Source: Cannabis sativa
Taxonomy: Eukaryota > Streptophyta > Magnoliopsida > Rosales > Cannabaceae
Length of the DNA stretch: 64,000 nt
Reading direction: 5' to 3'
Assembly: GCF_029168945.1 (NCBI RefSeq)
Contig: NC_083602.1
Coordinates: 44,267,442 to 44,331,441, forward strand
The position numbers and the translations under genes were made by a program. Below the pieces are notes generated by a model. The model had not been told where the DNA came from, did no database searches, and saw only the letters and a list, made by a program, of their open reading frames with translations. Below are positions 47,020 through 60,125 of the stretch, piece after piece (position 1 is the first letter of the stretch; each line of letters begins with the position of its first letter).

Positions 47020-49158
47020 TGTAACGCCCTAACGCTAAGGCACGCTATAGTGTTTTTTCAATTATTGTGCAATCTTTGCTAATCAAAGAAGTTTCTCGAA
47101 AAACGTGTCAAATTAAAACTTTTGCATTAAATATTAAACTTTGTAATATAATAAAATATTTACAAGTGCCGGGATCCCGATTTTAAACTTTATAAAATTA
47201 ACTTTTCAAAATATACATTTATTACAGGTCGCACAGCGACTACCAAAATAAAAATCCCCAGATGTCCCGAGACCGAACACTCCAGGTCGCGCTGCTTTGA
47301 CATGTACAATCTCACCCGAGCTCAGGTTCACTCCTGTTCAGCCTTCGCCTTTCCTTTACCTACACATGAAAGTAGAAACTGTGAGTCGACAGACTCAGTA
47401 AGAAATGCATATAACATATCACATAAATTCCGACCTGTAAATAGGTGCCCATACACCTATCTACAGGGCTTAACACATGAGCAAGAACGTTCTAACTGCT
47501 TGTGCTACTGATCATGATATCACTCCTACTAACACTATAATCGTCTTTGTAGACCGCACTATGTTCGTGCCGCTATGATAGCATCAATAACATCCAAAAG
47601 TATGATTGGCCATGATATCACTCTTAACCGGTACGATGCTCTTCTTGCGCCGAACCGACACAATGGTTGTGTCGCTATGATAGTACCAAAACATACTTTC
47701 CAGGGTGAATAACACTCTTAACCAGTACGATGCCTGTACTGCTGAACCGACACAATGGTTGTGTCGCTATGATATCACCCAAACACATACAAGGATACAC
47801 ATAGCATGCATATATATATCATACATATACATACACCCAGATATTTATATCACACGTTATATTCAGTTCTTACCTGTTTTCCGAATTCAAACGTGCTGGC
47901 CGACCTGAACGGAAATCTCGTGCTAGATGGATGCCCTAATCACATTTTGAAACCGGGTAAGTTACATGATTCAAAACCCTAATCTCGGGAAATCCAAAAC
48001 CCAAACCCTAGGTTCTGCTATGCTCCTAATGGGTTATTCTAACTCTGGAAATGGGGAAACACCCATCCGAGGCATCGAAATGGCAAAAATTGAGAAAATG
48101 AAAGGCCCGGGGAACCCTGCCAAAATCGGCTAGCCGGTTTTTGTGGCCCTGCAAACCGGCTAGCCGGTTTGCACCAGTTTCCCCAAAGCATTTCATTCAA
48201 TGCTCAATCCTCCACCAAATGCCATGAAACCTTCCACAGTACCTAATTAGGGCATAAACAATAAAATCCAGCCAGTAATTCACAGAACAATCCATCAAAA
48301 CCCAAGTTGCCATTAAAGCCCAAAGCTTTGAACTCAAAGCTCAAAGTTGCATAAAACTTACAATCAATCACTACACCAGCTACTAGGAACTTAAATTAAC
48401 TCAAACTAACCCTAGAATCTGATATTCAAACAACTCTAACCCTAACAGCCCATGATTTACAATTTCACTACTTCAACTAATTCAAAACTTGAAATTTAGA
48501 GAAGAGACCATTAGGGCTTACCTTAGCTTGATTTCCCCCCTTGAATCCTTGCTGAAAACTCAGAAAAATGGCAAAGAAAATTGGTTCTTGCCCCTTAATT
48601 GTTCCAGCCGAAAGAAAGAGAGAAAGAGAGAGTTCATGAAATGTCTAATTTCCTTGTTTTTCTTCAAATGAGATAAATGAGTTGGCTAAGCTTAACTCTT
48701 GCTGAAATAAATTGCTAGGTGTCACTTTCTTAGGGCAGCCACCTATCCTTCAATAAAGGAAATGACTAAAATGCCCTCCAACTTAAAACTTAGGTGCTTC
48801 ACCAAACTAGGGGTAAAATGGTCAAATCCCATAACCCCGCTCAAACCCGATAATTAATTTTCTCTAAAATATTCCCCACTAAGAAATAAGGTTCTAAACT
48901 TACCCATGTGATCAATCTAGCCATCCATCGCATTTTCCGTTGTCGCCGAACAAAAATTACAAAAATATTATATTCCACATATAAACTAAATAATACCCCT
49001 AGAGTCTAATAAAATCTCCAGAATTGAGAAATTATAACTCTAATATTTATTTCTAAATATTGGGGTCCACAATTAAATAAATTCACAAATAATAATAAAA
49101 TAATAAAAATTAGTGCTAATTGCCTTTACTAATCCAAATTACTAAAGCGGTCATTACA
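47020..49158 (-). repeat. 5' LTR of Tekay-B
   Basis: 2139 bp, twin of 40400-42537. Differences cluster in the first tandem hairpin units (about 47545-47575 and 47635-47655) and around 48175-48240. Confidence 0.95.
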
Positions 49159-49629
49159 ATATTCGAAAAGATATTAACTTAAAAAATATCTAAAATATTC
49201 CATTCTAAGTTAATATTCGAAAAGATATTAACTTAAAAAATATCTAAAGAATCTTAATAACCAATGCCTAAAATCTCTCAACTTAATTTTGAAATTTTAA
49301 ATCCAAAAGATATTCAGATTTAAGTTGGTTAGTTGTAGATAACTAAATATCAACTTAAATAGGAATATTTAATGAAAAATTTAAATTAAGCTCGAGAAAG
49401 AATCTAGATGGTTATAATTCTATATTTAATTAAATACAAGAAAATACATATAGTTTAGCTTAGAATAAAAAATTCTTTAAACTATAATTTTCTTAAATTA
49501 ATTTCAAAATAAATGAAATTAATTATGTTGCTAATCAATTTTATTAGGTTAAACTAGTTTAATTAACCTAGTACAGTTATTCAAATCAGGCAAATGGGCC
49601 TTCACGGGGTGGTTCATGTGAGGGGGTGC
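49159..49629 (-). other. Leader of X3, second part
   Basis: It continues X3 after Tekay-B. A tandem repeat of aatattcgaaaagatattaa occurs here (about 49157-49235) and in X4 (54905-54990). It ends in the conserved block gggccttcac..tgtgagggggtgc, where X4 inserted (TSD GGTGC at 49625-49629). Confidence 0.8.
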
Positions 49630-51526
49630 TGTTGGAAATTACTTGACCAGGATCTTAGATCTACTCACAAGTATGTTGATTAACACCCTAAATATGAACT
49701 TTCTAAAACGATGAAATAAACACATATAAAGTTTAGGAAACCTTACATTGGGTGCAGCAGAATAATATGACTCCTTGCGTTCAGATATCTAGCCCTTGAT
49801 TCCTTTCTGTAGCAGAGCATTATCAATATCTGAACCTGGATCTCTTTCTCTGAATCTTTGATGCTGAAACCTCCTTCTTGCTGAAAGTCTTTCTTCACGA
49901 TCTTCTTCACTATGATTGAGGTATCACTTGCTGTGTGTGGGCACTACTCATACACTAAGAATTTCGAAATATTGAAGAAGAAAAGAAGAGAAGGAGTGGT
50001 CAGCCAGATAGGGAGAGAGAAGGCTCAGTTTTTTCTGAATCAGAAGTGTCAGAAGAAAAGTGTAATTTTCCTGAAGCCTTCACTATCTATTTATAGCATT
50101 CCACTAGGGTTAGGTTTGAATTATTTGGCATTAAAATAATAAAAACACCAGTTTAAATTTCCTACAAAAGTGGCAGGCCCTATACTAGTGGATTTGGGCC
50201 TCACTTTTTCCAATTTTGCAGTTTTACCTTTTCTGCATCTGATTTTCTCAAAAACGCCAATTTTCTAATTCAACCATTGAAATGCCAATTCTAACTATTT
50301 AATAACTATAAATAATTATTAAATAATATTGTCATTTATCATATTTATTAATTGAACCATACAAAGTATCATAATTAACAAATATGCCCCTATAAACTCT
50401 TTCTTTACATTTTCGCCCTTACTTAGTGAAAAATTTACAAATAGACATAGTCTAACTTGAGAATTATAATTGATTAATCAAAACCAATTACATGAGTCTT
50501 ACAAGCAATATTATCTCAACTAGTGGGGGGACCATGGGTCTATATAACTGAGCTTCCAATAAGTAGATCAAGAATTTAGCACTAAAATTCACTAACTTAT
50601 TAATTCTTCGTTGAATCCACGCATAGAACTTAGAATTGCACTCTCAGTATATAGAATGCTCTATATGTTCCACCATATAGACACATCATTAGTTATCCAT
50701 TGTTATAATCCTAATTTGATCAATGATCCTCTATATGAATGATCTACACTGTAAAGGGATTAAATTACCGTTACACCCTACAATGTATTTATTCCTTAAA
50801 ACACTTGACCCCGTATAAATGATATTTCAGCTTATGTGAAATGAGTACTCCACCATTTATGTTCTTTTGGTCAAGCTCGAAGGAGCTCATCCTTTGCTTA
50901 CTATTCGCCAGATAGAAGCTATAGATTCCATGTTTATGCTAGCGCTTCCACTCAATTGTACTACCGTGTTCCCAAAATGTACGTATCACCCTGACCTAAA
51001 AGTAGGCTTAACTAACAAATCAAAGAACACGAATAGCCTTTCATTATTGAGCCTAATCATAACAGGATTAAGAGCATTTGATCTAGGATCAACTAGGCGA
51101 TATTGACTTGAATAGATTCTACGGTAAGTTTAATTAAATCTAAGTCAAAGTTCAATATCGGTCCCTTCCGATGCATACTCCATGCATCCAACCTGAGCTT
51201 TACTTTAACCAATGCTCTTGAAAGAACATAGCACTTCTCCAAATGCAAGTAAACTCTGTTGTAGATTATCATATCAGCAAAACCCTATGTCTGATAAATC
51301 TAGGAAACTTTATTCACATAGTCATGTTTACTTTCCAATGTGTTGACGGCACAATAAACAGGATCAAGTATGTGAAAAGGGTTTCAGATGAATCTATACA
51401 TTATGTATATATAATCATGAAATAAATCATGTGAACCATGCAATATTAAATGTTATTTCTGATCTATATTAATAAGTAAATCTGATTATATTGAAATGAG
51501 TTTTATTTAGGGCATAAAACCCAACA
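49630..51526 (-). repeat. 3' LTR of copia X4
   Basis: 1897 bp. It shares with its twin the marks gtggggggacc (50523 and 57661 areas) and a one-base deletion in ctcagtatatag, confirming the pair. Confidence 0.94.
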
Positions 51527-53200
51527 AACTCCCACTTGCACTAATATAAAACAAAAAGTGCGTTTCAAATAATCTCAACACCTCGATATACAAATCAAGT
51601 GTAGTAGTAGTAAACTCCTCGTAATAGGATCTGAAAGGTTGAATTAACCACAACCTTTTCTCCACCATTACTCTTCCTTAATCACCAAATTATTGATAAT
51701 GTGAAATTCCTCTCTATATGTCTACTCTCTTGGGTTACTGGATTCTATACATACCTTTGGCAACTACTTTTGGTTAATCAGGAAATTAACACTAGTAGTT
51801 TAGGCAATTTGGAATTGTGCCAAAAATGTATAGAACTTTCCTTAGACTGAATAAGTACCTTTCCTGTAACTTTAACATTCAGTCCCTCTCTGGTAGACCT
51901 AGAGACTTCAGATAGGTTTTTACACTTCTCCAAAATCACTACTCCACCCCCAGAGTAATCACCATCTTTTCAGAAAGATTTTCTAGCACAAAGGCAAATT
52001 TCGAAATCTGATGTGGTGTAGTCTAAGAGTTTTAAACACACCCTTATAGACTAACATATAGTTCCTCTTGTTAATCTTAAGATTTACTTGATTGTCTTCC
52101 AATGTTCTTCTCCTGGATTAATCTGATACCTACTCATTACTCCCACTCAACAGCAGGTGTCTAGTCTAAGGTATACAAAAGCATATCTAAGACCTCTCAC
52201 TGTTGATATAAGAAATTCTTTTCTGGAATAGATGAAACTTTTCCTTAGATAAAATCTATGTCTAAGAAGTTGTGAAGCTTCTATAGATTGCCTTTAGAAA
52301 GAAAATGCTTCAGCATCTTACTAAAGTAAGTTGCTTGCATTAGAGTAAGTAATTACCAAGTATACCACAAGCCATAGGTTTAGATAAACTGTATTGTATT
52401 AGAGTAAGTAATTACCAAGTAATTACCAAGTTGCTTGCATTAGAGTAAGTAATTACCAAGTATATTAAACACTTGAGAAAGTGTAACTGTATTGTATCTG
52501 GAATTAGAAATATAAGAAAATTTCTGTTTGGATTCTAAAATTAAAGTCAAAGACTTAAATTCAACCAAATATAATGAGTAATTCTTTCTTGGACCACCAC
52601 TACTAATACAAACTCTAAGTCAGATTTGCCCATACAAGTATGAGATTTCTAAGATTGAGGTTTTATATCAATTGGGAATAGAATTTCGGGATTATAGTCA
52701 TATGCGTCATTTAATTTCTTAAGAGAAAATATAGAATGACATGAAATGATATATAGACCATTCATCCAATGATATATTATTGAGCTAATTCGAAATGAAT
52801 AAGCTAAGAGGAATTAGGATAATTTCGTTTATAAATAAGAATCCAACGATGCTTCGATTAGCGAAAAACAAAGTAATCTTATTTATGTAATCTTCTTGTT
52901 TCATATTATAAAAATACTAGTCTAAGGTGTCATCAATTGATGAACAGCTAGATGTTGCATATACAATATTTATCTTTCGAGATCTAACACTATTATGTAT
53001 GTCTAATGGTGAAAATCCACTAGGGATTTATCTCATTAGAAAAACAAACATGTTAGACCAACAATGAAGATTCGAAATTAAACTACAACTTAATAACAGA
53101 AAATAACATGGTTCAATATAAATTCATACACAATTCAGAAATTATAAACATATAGCAAGTAGGAATGACTCGTGAAAATACTAAAACATACAATCCTAAA
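51527..53200 (-). pseudogene. Decayed copia pol/gag relic of X4, internally deleted
   Basis: It matches X3 35889-36780 and 37960-38690 with the same lesions. X3 sequence from about 36780 to 37950 is missing. At the join (52391-52465) are short repeated copies of ttagagtaagtaattaccaa. No reading frame survives. Confidence 0.82.
52385..52500. repeat. Deletion junction with templated filler repeats in X4
   Basis: The word ttagagtaagtaattaccaag occurs at about 52340, 52399 and 52440, and its end taattaccaag once more. A short gtattgta at 52390 matches the far flank near 52488. X3 has each only once. Confidence 0.8.
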
Positions 53201-53233
53201 TAATTTCCAAGGTTTTCAACAAACTGATACAGT

Positions 53234-53582
53234 GTCCCGGTAGGCGAGAGTCAAAGCATCATTTATTGAATAGAGTTGTCAGCTCATCTAAAATAGAAAC
53301 CATTCTAGCAACCTTTTATTCGATCAAAATAAGAATCTAACGTTGTCCCGGTAGGCGAGAGTCAAGGTTATTCTCATTTTATGAGCTTCCACTATTGTTT
53401 CATGTTTCATAAGTTTATCTCTAAGTAGTCACCGTAGGGGAGAGTCTAATAGAGACGAAAACTTACAAAACACTTATCAAATGAAATCTTACGGTGTTAA
53501 ATGCGTTCAACGAATAACCATCCATAGGGGGACGAAGTCTAGCGTCTCGAGGTTATATTGAAAACATTTAACTTTTGTAAGA
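53234..53582 (-). other. Leader stem-loop array of copia X4
   Basis: 53326-53380 has AAAATAAGAAT/ATTCTCATTTT (one mismatch). 53410-53465 has TAAGTTT/AAACTTA and TCTCTA/TAGAGA. 53496-53582 has GTTAAATG/CATTTAAC and ATAACC/GGTTAT. The loops are the same as in X3. Compared with X3 the second stem has exchanged a G:C pair for A:T on both arms. Confidence 0.7.
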
Positions 53583-56500
53583 CCAACAATGGAGATCGAA
53601 TATCTTAATAATAATCAAGCTCATTATTTAAAGTGAGTTGTATTTTCTTTGATTCTCTTTATTTAATTTATTTATTTTAAATATATATTTATTTAAAATT
53701 TCCAATTTAGAATGAAAAATTCTAAATATAAATTTTAATTTAATATTTATAAATTTTACTTAGATGGATATGAAAATAACATGTATTTCTTCCATCTTAG
53801 TAATAATTTCCAATAAATATCTAGAAAAATATTCAATTTAAGTTGTTACAAAATTAATATAAATTAATTTACAACTCAAATTTAATTTTCTATATATATA
53901 TATATATTACATTTCGAAAAATTAAAGTATTTAAGAATACAATTTTCGAAAATGCATGTTAAAATAAAAAATTAATCCTGGAAAAATTATTCTAATTTAA
54001 TGTTGGCCCAAAATTAATTAATAAAATTAATTTACAACAAAAAGTATAATTTTCCTATTTAATTAAATATATAAGAAAAATTTCAAATATTTAAGTATGG
54101 TGATGAAAATCAACTTAAATATTAATTTTCTATTTAACTAAATACACTAGAAAAATACTTCAAGCAAAAATATCATCTATCTAGATTTTCCTTTGACTAA
54201 TTAATTCAATTTCTAATAATATACTTTAATTCAATTTATTTTAAATTAATCAATAAATGAAAAAATCATTGATTTAAGTTGATCCAAGAATTAATTAAAA
54301 TAAATAATTAATTTACAACTTAATCTATTTTTCAAGATAAAATTCGAAATTCTAGCATTTAAGAAATGCAATTTCGAAAATTGATTAATAAAATAAAGAA
54401 AAAATATATTTTGAAAATTATTTAAATTTAGTTGAAAAAATAAATTTCAACTAAAAATAATTTTCTATTTAATTAAATGTCATGAAAAAGAAATATTTAA
54501 GTATGATGATAAAAATCAACTTAGATATTTAATTTTCAAATTAATTAAATGTATTAAATTCAAGAAATAAATAATTAAGTGTAGAGAAGGCTTAATTATT
54601 AATTTCTAGTTTAATACTAGGAAAAATATACTTAAAATAAATTGTACCAAAATTAATTATATAAATAATTAATTTCACAATGTATAATATTTTCCTATTT
54701 AATATTAGAAATAATAAGTAGTCTAGAAATAACTATCTAGAAAATATCTTATTTGACTAAGTATCTTTTCCACAAAATTTAAAAAAAATATCTAATTTAA
54801 GTTGTATTAGAAAAAATCTAGAACTTAAATATTTTTTAAATTTAAATTTAATTAAATATCAAAAATTAAGTTGTAACCACTTAATTTGAAAATATTCTAT
54901 TTTAAGTTAATATTCGAAAAGATATTAACTTAAAAAATATCTAAAATATTCCATTTTAAGTTAATATTCGAAAAGATATTAACTTAGAAAAAATATCTAA
55001 AGAATCTTAATAACCAATGCCTAAAATTCCTCAACTTAATTTTGAAATTTGAAATTCAAAAGATATTCAGATTTAAGTTGGTTAGTTGTAGATAACTAAA
55101 TATCAACTTAAATAAGAATATTTAATGAAAAATTTAAATTAAGTTCCAGAAAGAATCTAGATGGTTATAATTCTATATTTAATTAAATACAAGAAAATAC
55201 ATATAGTTTAGCTTAGAATAAAAAATTCTTTAAACTATAATTTTCTTAAATTAATTTCAAAATAAATGAAATTAATTATGTTGCTAATCAATTTTATTAG
55301 GTTAAACTAGTGTAATTAACCTAGTACAGTCATTCAAATCAGGCAAATGGGCCTTCACAATTGGGGTGGTTCATGTGAGGGGGTGCTGGGTTCAGTATGT
55401 CGTACCCACTTCTACGGCTCCCAACTCTCACACAAGGCCCAAAAGAGAGGAATTTAACCTTAATAAGAACAACTGTTATTAATTGAATAAGCCCAATAGC
55501 TAAATGGGCCTAAATAAATTCTATCAAGAACTATGATAATTTATTTTAGCAACAACAACCTATATGTATCTATAATCAAATTAAACACATAGGCTCACAC
55601 AGGCACATTTTGGATGGGTCCTATCATGTTGCTAGGTCATACACAGATGAAAGAAGATTGTAAATATACCTGTTACAAATTATTATCTTGACCAAGGGAG
55701 CCATCAGATCATTAGATCTGGCAAAAAGTAACCATGGCTATTTGCAATCAAGTAATAATAGGTTTTGAAAACTTACAAACAAGCTAAAACACATACTCCT
55801 GCAACAAGGTTATCTGGATAGTTGGATGTAGGATTTATTTAATTTTAAATTAAATATTTAATTTCGAAAATATTTAATTAAATAATAAAAAAAATTCGAA
55901 AAATTTAAAAAAAATTTGAAAAATTCGAAATTTTTTTTAAAAAAATTTAAATTTAAAATTAAACCTACAATTTTTGAAAAATTAGGTTTCAACCAACCTA
56001 AATATCATTTCAAAAATTTGCTAACTACTTTTAAATTTTAAATGTTATTTTATAAATAGAAATTAAATAAAAAATTAGAAAAGATAAATAAATATCTTTT
56101 TCAAATTTTAAATGTAATTTAAATAAATAAAATAACAAAATTTAAAAAATTAGCAAAATATCTTATATCATTTAAAAATTACATGATTATAAATATCTTA
56201 TTTTTAAATTTAAAATAAGATAAGATACAATCAAATTTTAAAATAAGATAGATTTTTAAGCAAGAAGATAGATACTAATTCTATTCAAATTCAAATTACA
56301 CTAATATCTTGAATTAAATTTAAAAAATATTAAATTAATTAAAAATGATAATTAGAATTGAATTAGGAATAGTAATAGTATATATACAAAACCATACAAA
56401 AAATCGGAAGTTAATTCCATGAAAAAGCATGAAAAATCGAAGAAAAACAAAAAAAATTGTGAACTGTACGGACAGATTTGCGATCGCAGGAAAATATCAG

Positions 56501-56747
56501 CACAGCCCCGATTTTTTTCAAATCTTCAAAAAATCATAACTAATTCAAATAAAATCCAAATTAAGTTCTGTAAAAGGGTAACTTGCTTAATTTTTTCCAT
56601 ACTATCCAATAAAAATAATTCCAGAGATAAAATCGCAATTATTTTTCACGAAAATTTCACAAACATCAATCAATCATCAAATAACACTCAATACAACATG
56701 ATACCATCCAAAGAACATACAAACAATCTTTTTAAAGTCCAAAATTA
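53583..56747 (-). other. AT-rich leader of X4
   Basis: No coding signal. It includes the duplicated aatattcgaaaag block (54905-54990), the conserved block near 55320-55450 and a small GC-richer patch near 56460-56520. An open frame at 56419 crosses into the LTR and is chance. Confidence 0.8.
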
Positions 56748-56764
56748 CCATGGCTCTGAGGCCA
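56748..56764 (-). other. Primer-binding site of copia X4
   Basis: TGGCCTCAGAGCCATGG on the minus strand, identical to X1. Confidence 0.75.
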
Positions 56765-56766
56765 GT

Positions 56767-58664
56767 TGTTGGAAATTATTTTACCAGGATCTTAGATCTA
56801 CTCACAAGTATGTTGATTAACACCCTAAATATGAATTTTCTAAAACGATGAAATAAACACATATAAAGTTTAGGAAACCTTACATTGGGTGCAGCGGAAT
56901 ATTATGACTCCTTCCGTTCAGATATCTAGCCCTTGATTCCTTTCTGTAGCAGAGCATTATCAATATCTGAACCTGGATCTCTTTCTCTGAATCTTTGACG
57001 CTGAAACCTCCTTCTTGCTGAAAGTCTTTCTTCACGATCTTCCTCACTATGATTGAGGTATCACTTGCTGTGTGTGGGCACTACTCATACACTAAGAATT
57101 TCGAAATATTGAAGAAGAAAAGAAGAGAGGGAGTGGTCAGCCAGATAGGGAGAGAGAAGGCTCAGTTTTTTCTGAATTAGAAGTGTCAGAAGAAAAGTGT
57201 AATTTTCCTGAAGCCTTCACTATCTATTTATAGCATTCCACTAGGGTTATGTTTGAATTATTTGGCATTAAAATAATGAAAAAATCAATTTAAAAAAGCT
57301 ACAATAGGTGGCCGGCCAAGCATTAGTGGATTGGGCCTTGGGCTTTGCAATTTTGCAATTTTAACACCTTTTGTATCTGATTTTCTCAAAAATGCCAATT
57401 TCCTAATTCAATCATTTAAATGCCAATTCTAACTATTTAATAACTATAAATAATTATTAAATAATATTGTCATTTATCATATTTATTAATTGAACCATAC
57501 AAAGTATCATAATTAACAAATATGCCCCTATAAACTCTTTCTTTACAATTTCGCCCTTACTTAGTGAAAAATTCACAAATAGACATAGTCTAATTTGAGA
57601 ATTATAATTGATTAATCAAAACCAATTACATGAGTCTTACAAGCAATATTATCTCAACTAGTGGGGGGACCATGGGTCTATATAACCGAGCTTCCAATAA
57701 GTAGATCAAGAATTTAGCACTAAAATTCACTAACTTATTAATTCTTCGTTGAATCCACGCATAGAACTTAGAATTGCACTCTCAGTATATAGAATGCTCT
57801 ATATGTTCCACCATATAGACACATCATTAGTTATCCATTGTTATAATCCTAATTTGATCAATGATCCTCTATATGAATGATCTACACTGTAAAGGGATTA
57901 AATTACCGTTACACCCTACAATGTATTTATTCCTTAAAACACTTGACCCCGTATAAATGATATTTCAGCTTATGTGAAATGAGTACTCCACCATTTATGT
58001 TCGTTTGGTCAAGCTCGAAGGAGCTCATCCTTTGCTTACTATTCGCCAGATAGAAGCTATAGATTCCATGTTTATGATAGCGCTCCCACTCAATTGCACT
58101 ACCGTGTTCCCAAAATGTACGTATCACCCTGACCTAAAAGTAGGCTTAACTAACAAATCAAAGAACACGAATAGCCTTTCAAGATTGAGCCTAATCATAA
58201 CAGGATTAAGATCATTTGATCTAGGATCAACTAGGCGATATTGACTTGAATAGATTTTACGGTAAGTTTAATTAAATCTAAGTCAAAGTTCAATATCGGT
58301 CCCTTCCGATGCATACTCCATGCATCCAACCTGAGCTTTACTTTAACCAATGCTCTGGAAAGAACATAGCACTTCTCCAAATGCAAGTAAACTCTGTTGT
58401 AGATTATCATATCAGTAAAACCCTATGTCTGATAAATCTAGGAAACTTTATTCACATAGTCATGTTTACTTTCCAATGTGTTGACGGCACAATAAACAGG
58501 ATCAAGTATGTGAAAAGGGTTTCAGATGAATCTATACATTATGTATATATAATCATGAAATAAATCATGTGAACCATGCAACATTAAATGTTATTTCTGA
58601 TCTATATTAATAAGTAAATCTGATTATATTGAAATGAGTTTTATTTAGGGCATAAAACCCAACA
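56767..58664 (-). repeat. 5' LTR of copia X4
   Basis: 1898 bp, twin of 49630-51526. It matches closely except for a patch at about 57285-57420 that is strongly different. The TATA box is at 57224-57232 (minus). Confidence 0.94.
57224..57232 (-). promoter_or_regulatory. TATA box of the X4 5' LTR
   Basis: TATAAATAG on the minus strand at the family position. Confidence 0.65.
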
Positions 58665-58669
58665 GGTGC

Positions 58670-60106
58670 TGGGTTCAGTATGTCGTACCCACTACTATGG
58701 CTCCCAACTCTCACACAAGGCCCAAAAGAGAGGAATTTAACCTTAATAAGAACAACTGTTATTAATTGAATAGGCCCAAAAACTAAATGGGCCTAAATAA
58801 ATTCTATCAAGAATTATGATAATTTATTTTAGCAACAGCAACCTATATGCATCTATAATAAAATTAAACACATAGGCTCACACAGGTACACTTTGGATGG
58901 GTCCTATCATGTTGCTAGGTCATACACAGATGAAAGAAGATTGTAAATATACTTGTTACAAATTATTAACTTGACCAAGGGAGCCATCAGATCATTAGAT
59001 CTGGCAAAAAGTAACCATGGCTATTTGCAATCAAGTAATAATAGGTTTTGAAAACTTACACACAAGCTAAAACACATACTCCTGCAACAAAGTTAGCTGG
59101 ATAGTTGGATGTAGGATTTATTTAATTTTAAATTAAATAATTAATTTCGAAATAATTAATTAAAAAAAATTCGAAAATTTTAAAAAAAATTTGAAATAAA
59201 AAATTTCGAAATTAAATTAAAATTAAAATTTAAAATTAAACCTACAATTTTGAAAAATTAGGTTTCAACCAACCTAAATATCATTTCAAAATTTTGCTAA
59301 CTACTTTTAAAATTTAAATGTTATTTTATAAATAAAAATTAAATAAAAAATTAGAAAAGATAAATGAATATCTTTTCCAGATTTTAAATGTAATTTAAAT
59401 AAATAAAATAACAAAATTTAAAAGTTAGCAAAATATCTTATATCTATTTAAAATTACATGATTATAGTTATCTTATTTTAAATTTAAATAAGGTCAAATT
59501 ATTTAAAAAAAAAAAAATTAATTTAGAAAATTTAAAATCTGACCTTAAATTTAAAAATAAGATAAGATATAATCAAATTTCAAAATAACATAGATAATTA
59601 AGCAAAAAGATAGATACTAACTATTTACAAATTCAAATTACACTAATATCTTGAATTAAATTTAAAATAATATTAAATTAATTCAAAATGATAATTAGAA
59701 TTGAATTAGGAATAGTAATAGTATAAATATAGAACTACACAAAAAATTGGAAGTTAATTCCATGAAAAAGCATGAAAAAAAGAAGAAAAACGAAAAAATT
59801 GTGAGCTGTACGGACAGTTTTCGCGATCGCAGGAAAATTTCAGCACAGCTCCGATTTTTTCGAATCTTCAAAAAATCATAACTAATTCAAATTAAATCGA
59901 AATTGAGTTCTATAAAAAAGTAACTTGCTTAATTTTTTCCATACTATCCAATAAAAATAATTCCAGAAACAGAATCACAATTATTTTTCACGAAAATTTA
60001 CAAACATCAATCAATCATCAAATAACACTCAATACAACATGATACCATCCAAAAAACAAACAAACAATCGTTTTAAAGTCCAAATTTCTTGCAAGTAAAT
60101 CAATTA
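58670..60106 (-). other. Leader of X3, part next to the PBS
   Basis: It resumes X3 after X4 (tgggttcagtatgtcgtacc) and is colinear with X4 55386-56747. AT-rich and non-coding. Confidence 0.8.
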
Positions 60107-60123
60107 CCATGGCTCTGAGGCTA
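60107..60123 (-). other. Primer-binding site of copia X3
   Basis: TAGCCTCAGAGCCATGG on the minus strand, one change from X1 and X4. Confidence 0.7.
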
Positions 60124-60125
60124 GT

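Larger units (their letters stand above)
40400..49158 (-). mobile_element. Tekay-B: Ty3/gypsy chromovirus, full length, non-functional
   Basis: 8759 bp, flanked by ATATT (40395-40399 and 49159-49163), inserted in the leader of X3. Minus-strand order: 5' LTR 49158-47020, PBS 47015-47000, gag-zinc knuckle 46743, protease, RT, RNase H, integrase, chromodomain ending at 42539, a polypurine tract (GGGGGGATAAT) and a 3' LTR 42537-40400. I counted about 35 differences between the LTRs by eye (near 98.4% identity), so the insertion is young. Its gag lacks the capsid core. Confidence 0.95.
49630..58664 (-). mobile_element. Copia X4: non-autonomous copia-X element
   Basis: 9035 bp, flanked by GGTGC (49625-49629 and 58665-58669). 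Minus-strand order: 5' LTR 58664-56767, PBS, leader 56747-53200, pol relic 53200-51527, polypurine tract and 3' LTR 51526-49630. The internal relic is the same as in X3 but about 1.1 kb shorter, because of a deletion at about 52390 with filler DNA. It inserted into its own family member X3. Confidence 0.94.

Noticed and set aside
40400..49158. Near-identical 2.1-kb blocks at 40400-42537 and 47020-49158 as a segmental duplication
   Set aside because: They are the two LTRs of Tekay-B: they flank a gag-pol region, a PBS and a polypurine tract, and the whole has an ATATT target duplication.
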